A DNA stretch of 51,721 bases from Candidatus Delongbacteria bacterium (lineage in GTDB: Bacteria; UBA4055), in contig JAFGVM010000063.1 of assembly GCA_016937995.1 (NCBI GenBank), forward strand, positions 1 to 51,721, in the 5' to 3' direction. The translations under genes were made by a program, and so were the position numbers. Under the pieces are notes generated by a model that searched no databases, was not told where the DNA came from, and saw only the letters and a program-made list of their open reading frames with translations. Of the stretch, positions 45,353-51,721 are shown one piece after another. Within the stretch, counting starts at the first letter, position 1. Every line of letters starts with the position of its first letter.

Positions 45353-46180
45353 CTATCTGTTATAGAATGATAATACCTGATACAAGGTATTTTTCATACT
45401 GGATCTGTTTGCGATCAAGTCGACAAATCCATGCTCCAGTAAATACTCAGAGGTCTGAAAATCATCAGGTAATTTCTGCTTGATCGTATTTTCAATAACT
45501 CTTCTTCCGGCAAATCCGATAACAGCTCCCGGTTCTGCAATATTAATATCACCAACAGTCGCGAAAGACGCTGAAACTCCACCGGTGGTAGGATCTGTTA
45601 ATACAGAAATAAATGGAACTTTACGCTCATCAAGTCTTGATATGCCTGCACAGGTTTTTGCCATTTGCATCAAAGAAAGTATCCCTTCATGCATCCTGGC
45701 TCCACCGGAGGCTGAGAATATTATTAACGGTATTTTCTTTTCATAGGAATAGTTAGAAGCCAATAATATCTTTTCACCCGTTCCGGAACCCAGGCTTCCA
45801 CCCATGAATCTGAAATCCATGACAGCTACAACTACTTTTAAACCATTTATCTTACCTGTACCTGTTACAATAGCCTCGTTCAGACCTGTTTTTTTTCGAG
45901 TATTTTCCACCTTAACAGCATAACTCTCTTTTGCATCTGTGAACTTTAAAGGATCAGCAGGATAAATTGAGATATTCAATTCCTCAAAAGTACCTGAATC
46001 CAGTATCAATCCTATCCTTTCGTATGAAGTTATTTTGGAATGATAATTACATTTAGGACAAACATTAAGATTATTATGCCAGTCTTCCCTGAATATATGA
46101 TTACCGCACCTTGGACACTTGATCCATATATCTGCGGATCTATTCTCAGTTCTTTTTTTTGATTTACTAAACCAAGCCAT
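45353..46180 (-). CDS. accD: Acetyl-CoA carboxylase carboxyltransferase subunit beta
   Basis: 275 residues. The N-terminal zinc ribbon is C22-x2-C25 and C41-x2-C44 (KCPRCGNHIF, VCPKCNYH). The crotonase core has VAVMDFRFMGGSLGSGTGEK, FSASGGARMHEG and LTDPTTGGVSASFA, which form the carboxybiotin and CoA sites. It is followed directly by accA, as in few genomes (accA and accD are often apart), and preceded by a DUF1858 gene 41 bp upstream. Confidence 0.97.
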   Translation of the reverse strand: MAWFSKSKKRTENRSADIWIKCPRCGNHIFREDWHNNLNVCPKCNYHSKITSYERIGLILDSGTFEELNISIYPADPLKFTDAKESYAVKVENTRKKTGLNEAIVTGTGKINGLKVVVAVMDFRFMGGSLGSGTGEKILLASNYSYEKKIPLIIFSASGGARMHEGILSLMQMAKTCAGISRLDERKVPFISVLTDPTTGGVSASFATVGDINIAEPGAVIGFAGRRVIENTIKQKLPDDFQTSEYLLEHGFVDLIANRSSMKNTLYQVLSFYNR

Positions 46181-46221
46181 TAGTTTTACCTGCTTTATTA
46201 TTTTTTAAAAGAAGATTAAAA

Positions 46222-46419
46222 CTAGTTTTCAACAACTCCGTTTATCTCGGTCATAAAATCTTCAACTTTGATTCCGTGTGCGATCAATCCGTCCTCTAAA
46301 CTCTCAAAGCTTGCAGCCATACAGCCTATACATCCTAAGTTGTACTTTACAAATACCGGGTGTGTCTGTGGATATTCTTTTAAAATATCTGTTATTGACA
46401 TTTCTTTTTTGATCTTCAT
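46222..46419 (-). CDS. DUF1858 domain protein (redox-disulfide type)
   Basis: 65 residues, a single DUF1858 domain: MSITDILKEYPQTHPVFVKY, then C30-x2-C33 in GCIGCMAAS. Such domains occur beside hybrid-cluster and Fe-S repair proteins and are proposed to use the cysteine pair as a redox disulfide or ligand site. It sits 18 bp after the NifU-like gene, which suggests a shared job in Fe-S handling, and 41 bp before accD. Confidence 0.88.
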   Translation of the reverse strand: MKIKKEMSITDILKEYPQTHPVFVKYNLGCIGCMAASFESLEDGLIAHGIKVEDFMTEINGVVEN

Positions 46420-46437
46420 TTTTATCTCCTTATAATT

Positions 46438-46794
46438 TTAATTGTTCAAAAGTTTATCTCTTGCTTCAAGGGCCAGTCTCAGGCTGTGTGATTTCTTTTC
46501 AGGAATTCCTCCAAGAAGTTCATCCATTTGTTCAAATGTTATACTCTTCGCATCCTGAATAGTTTTACCTATCAACATTGTACTTAATAATGAAAATGCA
46601 GTAATGGTTCCACTGCATGCTTTAAGCTTATACTTAAAGTCAATTATAATACCGTTATCTATTTTTGCAAAAGCCTGAACAGTATCGAAACATCCACCCT
46701 CTTCATTTTTTACTGAACATTTTGAATCTGCTCCTTCAATAACTCCAATATTTTTTGGAGCTGCAAAATGCTCCATATAAGTTTTTGAATACAT
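46438..46794 (-). CDS. NifU/IscU-like scaffold protein missing one cysteine
   Basis: 118 residues from ATG 46794, after AGGGA; the frame opens 12 codons earlier inside pepP. MYSKTYMEHFAAPKNIG is the IscU/NifU-type start. The first two scaffold cysteines are present (Cys35 in EGGCFD, Cys60 in KACSGT). The third, normally in a KxHCS context, is replaced: KKSHS gives His103-Ser104. An extra Cys26 is present. The loss suggests a changed cluster site or a non-scaffold role. No IscS or SufBCD gene is nearby. Confidence 0.85.
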   Translation of the reverse strand: MYSKTYMEHFAAPKNIGVIEGADSKCSVKNEEGGCFDTVQAFAKIDNGIIIDFKYKLKACSGTITAFSLLSTMLIGKTIQDAKSITFEQMDELLGGIPEKKSHSLRLALEARDKLLNN

Positions 46795-46798
46795 GTGA

Positions 46799-48061
46799 TT
46801 ATTTTCCCTGCATGATTTTTTCGATCTCATTAATTTCTACCGGTATCGATCTTGAAAGATTCTCATGTCCGGTCGAAGTAACTAAAATATCATTTTCCAA
46901 TCTTATACCGATACCTTTTTCCGCTATATATATACCTGGTTCTACAGTAATAACATTGTTTTTTACCAGTGGTTTATTTCTGTCGCCCACATCGTGAGTA
47001 TCAAGACCGAGAAAATGGCTAACACCATGGTAATAATAAGAGGATAATTCCTCTTTCTTTTTAAGTATCTTAAGCTTCTTTAATCCTTTGAACAGAACAT
47101 CTTTGGATATTTCCTGCAGTTCCATCAATGTAACTCCGGGTTTTACTGCCTTAGTAACTTCTTTCAGAGCAGTAAGGACAACATCATAATATTTTTTTTG
47201 ATTTTCACTGAACTTCCCCTTTACTGGGAAAGTCCTTGAAATATCCGCTGCGTAATTTTTATATTCAGCACCGGTATCTATAAGTATCAGATCGTTCTTT
47301 TGTGTTTTCTTATCATTTTGTTCATAATGTAAAATAGTTGCATCTTTCCCTGAAACTGCGATTGTTTGAAATGCAGGTTGTTTTGAGCCATTTTTAACGT
47401 AATTATAAAGCAAAATAGCCTCACATTCATTTTCAGTAATCCCGGTCCTAGTCTTAGACAGCAGATCTCTTATAGCAATTTCAGTAATCTCAACAGCTCT
47501 TTTCATCATTTTTATTTCATATGGGCTTTTTATACTCCTCATTTCATCTATTATCTTATTAACAGCTGATATCTTAATAAAGTTGAATCTTCTTCTTAAG
47601 TTTGAAGCGAATACTTGGGTGTATGACGGTATTATCTCATCAACTGTACTTTCGTTATACATGTATACATTTTCAATTCCGTAGCCACTGAAAAGCAATG
47701 TATAAATATCCCCCAGTTCCTTGATACTGTTTATACTCTTTATTCCTGAAATTTTAATTATCTCTTCATCTGTAAAATCTTTACCTATCCACTTTTCCAA
47801 ATTTTTATCCAGTATATTTCTGTAGATCCTGGAGGTTGTAACTCCCCCGATCTTTGTCATTACAAGAACTGCTCGGTTAAGTTCCAAACCAGTAAAATAG
47901 AAGAAATTACTGTCCTGCCTGAATTTGTAGAAAGTATCAGCGTTCTTTATTTTGTTTACGGAAGACATAATGAATACTACAGAATTATCATCTACTTTAT
48001 TGAACAGCTTTTTTCTGTTTGAAATAAAAAATGTTTTCGGGAATTCTAGGTTCTTCAGCAT
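46799..48061 (-). CDS. pepP: Aminopeptidase P family protein (Xaa-Pro aminopeptidase)
   Basis: 420 residues. The N-terminal creatinase-like domain has FRQDSNFFYFTGLE. The C-terminal pita-bread domain has metal ligands in LIDTGAEYKNYAADISRTF (two Asp), YYHGVSHFLGLDTHDVG (His), VEPGIYI (Glu) and RLENDILV (Glu). It cleaves the N-terminal residue from peptides with proline at position 2, which fits an organism also able to use hydroxyproline. It lies 17 bp after the TPR kinase and 4 bp before the NifU-like start. Confidence 0.94.
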   Translation of the reverse strand: MLKNLEFPKTFFISNRKKLFNKVDDNSVVFIMSSVNKIKNADTFYKFRQDSNFFYFTGLELNRAVLVMTKIGGVTTSRIYRNILDKNLEKWIGKDFTDEEIIKISGIKSINSIKELGDIYTLLFSGYGIENVYMYNESTVDEIIPSYTQVFASNLRRRFNFIKISAVNKIIDEMRSIKSPYEIKMMKRAVEITEIAIRDLLSKTRTGITENECEAILLYNYVKNGSKQPAFQTIAVSGKDATILHYEQNDKKTQKNDLILIDTGAEYKNYAADISRTFPVKGKFSENQKKYYDVVLTALKEVTKAVKPGVTLMELQEISKDVLFKGLKKLKILKKKEELSSYYYHGVSHFLGLDTHDVGDRNKPLVKNNVITVEPGIYIAEKGIGIRLENDILVTSTGHENLSRSIPVEINEIEKIMQGK

Positions 48062-48078
48062 TTTTGATCCTTATTGAT

Positions 48079-50466
48079 TTATTTGTAAATATCATCGTCA
48101 TCAAAGAAATTTTCGTCTGGGTAATCTTCCCTTTCTATTTCAAATTTCTTTGCACCCTTGTTGAAACCATACTCACTCTCTTCATTCTGACCTTCATGAT
48201 CATCTTCATCAGTGTTAGAAGAATCTTCAGTCAGGAATTCCTCATTGTTAAATGTATTACTGTCTCTTTCTATCACGACATCTTCGACAGTTGGGAATGA
48301 AATTCTAAAAATAGTTCCCTCGTTCATTTTAGACCTTACATCTATAGCACCTTTATAATCCTCTACAATGCTTTTAACAATGCTCAATCCCAGTCCCAGT
48401 CCTTTTCCCATTTCTTTGGTAGTGTAAAACGAATCGAAAATCCTGCCTATGTCAGATTCATTAATTCCATAACCGTTGTCTTCTATTTCGAGAATTATAT
48501 TCTTATTCTCGAATTTTGTGGATATCCTGATAACTCCCTGATCAGAATGAAGACCTTTTTGAGATATAGCATCTTTAGCATTTGACAGTAGATTAAAAAG
48601 TATCTGTGCGATCTCCTGATAGTTACATCTTAACAAAGGAAGCCTTGGATGAAGATCAAGATCGACAGTTGCATTATATTTAATATTATTCTTGACAAGT
48701 ATCAGTACGTCCTTAATGATCTCATTAACCGAATTAGGAGTATATTCTCTGCTGAAGTAGCTCATTTTCGAAGTACTGTTGACTATCTGCTCAATAATAC
48801 CGATAGATTTCTTATTACTGTTAACGAGACTTTTAAGATCATTAAATACTCTGCTGATCTCATGTTTTTTAACTAACTTTTTAATTTCAAGGGCAACTTT
48901 TTTATCTGTGGTTTTAACTTTAATTAGATCATAAATGAACAAAGTTAGATCGTTAAGACTAAGCCTGATATTATCCAATGATAGTTTTATTACCTGACTG
49001 GGATTTCTTATTTCATGGGTTATCCCGGCTAATAGTGTGCCTAGAGATACCATTTTGTCCAATCTTGAAGCATCTTTTTCAGAGTGAAGTAATTTTTCAT
49101 TGGACTCATTCAATTTATCAGTTGTGATCTTTATCTCTTCGTTCAATTTTTTATTCAATGCTTCGATCTCAAGTGAATATTTGTTCAGCAGTTCCTGTCT
49201 GGTAGACTTGAGCTTGTAAGATCTGTAAACAAAGTACAGAACCAGAACGGACAGCAAGAATATTATGAGAAAAAAATTGTTGATGCTTTTTTGTTTTTCA
49301 AGATTGGATAATGCATACTGATTATCTCTGATCTGGGAATAAAGCTGTTTTTCTTTCTGTTCCAGATTGTATTTTTTTTCAAGCTCAGCTATTTTATGTT
49401 CTTTTTCTGAATCAAGTATCTCGCTGTTTACTCTGTTATATTCCTGAAGATTGGAGAAAGCATTTTTAAAATTATTTGAAGCTGAATCAGCTTTAATAAT
49501 AAATTGAAGATTATTCCTAACCATCACTTTGACGCCCATCTCTTCAAATGCTTTTTTACTCTTATTTAAATATTTTTTTGCCGTAACGAATTTTTTTGTA
49601 ATAAAGTATGCTTTGCCATAATTGTGATCAGTTAATCCTAATCCGTAATTATCATTAACTTTTTTGAAAATGGCAGAAGCTGATCTTAAATTTTTTACCG
49701 CTTCATTAAATTTACCCAGCTCAATATAAATATCTGACATATTGTTCATTATGATAGCCTGATAATGCTCGAGCTTCTCATTTTCATAGATCTTCAGAAC
49801 CTTTTTTAAGTTATTTAAAGCTTCGTCTAGTTTCCCTTGATGACTGTAAACTACAGATATGTTATTCAGAACTTTAGCTACATCCATTATATTCAGTAAG
49901 GATCGGTAGATGTCCAGGGCTTCGTTAAGATTCTCCAGCGCTTTATCATAATCTTTCATTTCATCAAAAACCAGTCCAATATCATTTAAGGCTTCAGCTC
50001 TGGAAAAATTATCGCTGATGTTATCGGCATACTTAAGTGACTTATAGAAGAATATCAGAGCATTATTATAGTCCGACAATTGATAGTATGACTGACCTAT
50101 TTCCTTGGTCAGTGTTATTATCATAGGTTTGTCTAACAGTTCCTCATAAATTTTAAGAGAGGATCTGTATTCGTCAACTGATTCGACATATTTACTTTGA
50201 TCAAAAAGCAGATTCCCTTTTTCATAGTGGATCTTTGCTTTCATATCGATCTTGCCGTACTCGACTGCCAGACCTTGAGCCTCTTCAAGAAGCTCAATAG
50301 CTCTAACTGAATTATCGGTAGATATTTTCTCAGCTAACTGGATCAGCAATCCTATCTTCTGATCACCTGAAGCTGTGTTTATAAGATTTTCCAGAGAATC
50401 TTTCTCTTGAGCATATATTAAAACTATTGCAAATAAAAGTATAATTCCAATTAACGATCGCTTCAT
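48079..50466 (-). CDS. TPR-containing sensor histidine kinase
   Basis: 795 residues. A signal peptide, then about seven tetratricopeptide repeats in the periplasm (about 30-370, for example YVESVDEYRSSLKIYEELL, YDKALENLNEALDIYRSLL), one membrane segment (about 400-418), a coiled coil, the phospho-His box AGITHEIRNPSQVI, and ATPase boxes DNGYGINESD and GKGLGLGLSIV. The last 65 residues are an acidic tail rich in Asp and Glu, ending DDDDIYK. No receiver domain and no adjacent regulator. It heads the operon with pepP and the acc genes, 17 bp before pepP. Confidence 0.93.
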   Translation of the reverse strand: MKRSLIGIILLFAIVLIYAQEKDSLENLINTASGDQKIGLLIQLAEKISTDNSVRAIELLEEAQGLAVEYGKIDMKAKIHYEKGNLLFDQSKYVESVDEYRSSLKIYEELLDKPMIITLTKEIGQSYYQLSDYNNALIFFYKSLKYADNISDNFSRAEALNDIGLVFDEMKDYDKALENLNEALDIYRSLLNIMDVAKVLNNISVVYSHQGKLDEALNNLKKVLKIYENEKLEHYQAIIMNNMSDIYIELGKFNEAVKNLRSASAIFKKVNDNYGLGLTDHNYGKAYFITKKFVTAKKYLNKSKKAFEEMGVKVMVRNNLQFIIKADSASNNFKNAFSNLQEYNRVNSEILDSEKEHKIAELEKKYNLEQKEKQLYSQIRDNQYALSNLEKQKSINNFFLIIFLLSVLVLYFVYRSYKLKSTRQELLNKYSLEIEALNKKLNEEIKITTDKLNESNEKLLHSEKDASRLDKMVSLGTLLAGITHEIRNPSQVIKLSLDNIRLSLNDLTLFIYDLIKVKTTDKKVALEIKKLVKKHEISRVFNDLKSLVNSNKKSIGIIEQIVNSTSKMSYFSREYTPNSVNEIIKDVLILVKNNIKYNATVDLDLHPRLPLLRCNYQEIAQILFNLLSNAKDAISQKGLHSDQGVIRISTKFENKNIILEIEDNGYGINESDIGRIFDSFYTTKEMGKGLGLGLSIVKSIVEDYKGAIDVRSKMNEGTIFRISFPTVEDVVIERDSNTFNNEEFLTEDSSNTDEDDHEGQNEESEYGFNKGAKKFEIEREDYPDENFFDDDDIYK

Positions 50467-50480
50467 TTTAAAGTCTCCCT

Positions 50481-50494
50481 CGCATACGTGTGCG
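50481..50494. promoter_or_regulatory. GC-rich near-palindrome in the leader of the TPR kinase
   Basis: CGCATACGTGTGCG is a 14-bp inverted repeat with one mismatched pair, centred on ACGT and 14 bp upstream of the kinase ATG. It stands out against the AT-rich flanks and could be an operator or leader hairpin. The rest of the 50495-50690 gap shows no confident signal apart from the AAGGAG site of the next gene. Confidence 0.35.
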
Positions 50495-50690
50495 TTAAGA
50501 ATAAGATGTTAATTTATGTTTTTTATACAAAATTCACAAGTTAATAAATGTAAAAAATCCCGGACATATTATTTTAAACAGAACGATCATTTTGATATTA
50601 AAGCATTATCCAACTCAATATATTTTTTAATCTTGCAAAACGGAATAATAATTCTCATTATTAATAGTCAAGAAATTAAAGGAGTTGATT

Positions 50691-51641
50691 ATGCGCAGCG
50701 AGGATTTCAATAAAGCTTTCGAAACATATTCAAAGATCAAGAAAAATATACTGACAGTGTTCAAAGGTGATCCGTTCAATATAGATCTATTGCTTAGCGG
50801 TTATTTCACTAACGGTCATATTTTGCTTGAAGATTATCCCGGTACAGGTAAAACAACTTTGGCAAAAGCTCTGGCACTGTCTATTCAAACAGATTTTAAG
50901 AGAATTCAGTTCACACCGGATCTTTTACCAACAGATATAACCGGAGTTAATGTTTTTAATGTAAAGGATCAAAATTTTTATCTACAGAAAGGTCCTGTAT
51001 TTACTAACATACTTTTAGCGGATGAGATCAACAGAACAACTTCCAGAACTCAATCAGCCTTACTTGAAGCAATGGAGGAAAAGCAGGTCACTATAGACGG
51101 AACAATATATCCATTAAGTGATGATTTTTTTGTTGTTTCAACACTGAATCCAGCGGAACTTCAGGGAACCTATCCACTACCTGAATCACAGATAGACAGG
51201 TTTGCACTTCGATTCTCACTTGGATATCTATCTAAAAAAGAAGAAGTAGAAATGCTTGAAATGAAAAATCCATCAAAACCATTAGCAGAACTTTCATCAT
51301 GTTCCACAAGAGATGAAATTCTTCAAGTCAGAGCAGTTCTGGATGAAATAACAGTTCATGATGATATAAAGGATTTTATAGTTGAGCTTGTAAGAAGAAC
51401 AAGATCATACGATGGAATTCTTATAGGTGCAAGCCCGAGAGCATCAATTGCCCTACAGAAATTATCCAAAGTACTGGCATTATCCGAAAATAAACAGTTC
51501 GTCACCCCGGACCATGTTATAAAACTGGCACCTTTTGTTCTTGGTCATAGATTAATATTCGATCAATTCGTTAATGATGAAGAGACAAAACAGATAGATA
51601 TTATCGACAACATTATCAAAGAAACCCCTGTTCCGAAGTAA
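50691..51641 (+). CDS. MoxR-family AAA+ ATPase (second copy)
   Basis: 316 residues from ATG 50691, six nt after AAAGGAG; a TTG six bases earlier is in frame but lacks the spacing. Walker A DYPGTGKT at 48-55 (the loop begins with Asp-Tyr, unlike the Gly-Val-Pro of copy one), Walker B ILLADEINRTTSRTQSALLEAM, then STLNPAELQGTYPLPESQIDRF. MoxR chaperones normally precede a DUF58/VWA gene; that would lie beyond the window. The stop codon lies in the first unit of a heptamer array, so the final residues (PVPK) abut repeat DNA. Confidence 0.93.
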   Translation: MRSEDFNKAFETYSKIKKNILTVFKGDPFNIDLLLSGYFTNGHILLEDYPGTGKTTLAKALALSIQTDFKRIQFTPDLLPTDITGVNVFNVKDQNFYLQKGPVFTNILLADEINRTTSRTQSALLEAMEEKQVTIDGTIYPLSDDFFVVSTLNPAELQGTYPLPESQIDRFALRFSLGYLSKKEEVEMLEMKNPSKPLAELSSCSTRDEILQVRAVLDEITVHDDIKDFIVELVRRTRSYDGILIGASPRASIALQKLSKVLALSENKQFVTPDHVIKLAPFVLGHRLIFDQFVNDEETKQIDIIDNIIKETPVPK

Positions 51642-51721
51642 GAAGTAAGAAGTAAGAAGTAAGAAGTAAGAAGTAAGAAGTAAGAAGTAAGAAGTAAGAA
51701 GTAAGAAGTAAGAAGTAAGAA
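51635..51721 (+). repeat. Perfect heptamer tandem array, at least 12 units (copy C)
   Basis: GAAGTAA repeated without error from 51635 to 51718, then GAA at the window edge, so it continues. The moxR stop TAA is the end of unit one. Each unit carries TAA on the gene's sense strand, giving stops in all frames every 21 bases; the opposite strand (TTACTTC) has none. Longer and more uniform than copies A and B. Confidence 0.95.

Noticed and set aside
50516-50713. 65-codon open frame on plus before the second moxR
   Set aside because: No ribosome site, no recognisable motif, and it overlaps the well-placed moxR start; probably intergenic.
51635-51721. CRISPR array
   Set aside because: The unit is 7 bp with no spacers, and no cas genes are present.

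Overview
The window is AT-rich, densely coding chromosomal DNA from a Gram-negative anaerobe. An Omp85-type outer-membrane barrel and several exported proteins point to two membranes. An oxygen-sensitive glycyl radical enzyme with its radical-SAM activase, plus several other proteins with predicted Fe-S sites, point to anaerobic life. The protein mix (TPR histidine kinase, OadA-type carboxylase, exported beta-helix/Fn3 protein) would fit an uncultured FCB-group lineage such as Delongbacteria or Cloacimonadota. That placement is inference. I see no insertion sequence, CRISPR array, tRNA or rRNA. No gene-free stretch exceeds about 225 bases.

Layout. 1-7.1 kb (minus): alanine racemase (3' end off the window), mnmE, trans-4-hydroxyproline dehydratase hypD with its activase hypE, and a PLP aminotransferase. 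Two composite repeats sit here (heptamer array plus hairpin). 7.2-21.9 kb (plus): a near-continuous run starting with holB, ricT, an unknown PLD-like protein and alaS. It continues into a surface-glycan cluster (GT2, exported lectin-like protein, NodB-like deacetylase, FemAB/GNAT-like transferase, hexapeptide acyltransferase, DUF354 protein, methyltransferase, flippase-like protein, GT39-like enzyme). 22.0-23.5 kb: an exported beta-helix/Fn3 gene broken by an amber codon. 23.5-30.6 kb (minus): an operon from a strong sigma70-like promoter to a bidirectional terminator: MORN/TPR protein, moxR, hpt, ftsH, folP, surE, GT2. 30.7-36.2 kb (minus): two coupled unknown envelope genes, purF, then a TfoX-HutD-flavodoxin-nitroreductase operon. 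36.3-38.6 kb (plus): DUF58 protein and ahcY. 38.6-42.4 kb: hybrid sensor kinase diverging from an outer-membrane barrel gene. 42.4-50.5 kb (minus): a seven-gene operon, TPR histidine kinase, pepP, NifU-like, DUF1858, accD, accA and an OadA-type carboxyltransferase fused to a BCCP. 50.7 kb to the end (plus): a second moxR, whose stop codon lies in a perfect heptamer array that runs off the window.

Two observations stand out. First, three tandem arrays, each with a 7-bp unit of different sequence, lie at the 3' ends of three genes. In each the gene's sense strand carries stop codons that recur in all frames. In the two complete cases the array is joined through the same TGTAGGG sequence to a hairpin of different sequence but similar form. 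This looks like one structural class of element whose sequence is free to change. Second, the biotin domain fused to the OadA-type subunit is of acetyl-CoA carboxylase (AccB) type, and its gene directly follows accD and accA with no separate accB in view. One biotin carrier may therefore serve both pyruvate/oxaloacetate and acetyl-CoA carboxylation.

Several starts were set from ribosome-binding sites: TTG for hypD at 5047, ATG for hypE at 5885, oadA at 44386, the NifU-like gene at 46794, the methyltransferase at 18603 and the second moxR at 50691. Promoter calls rest on matches to TTGACA-16/18 nt-TATAAT. The best are at 21907-21935 and 30608-30636.
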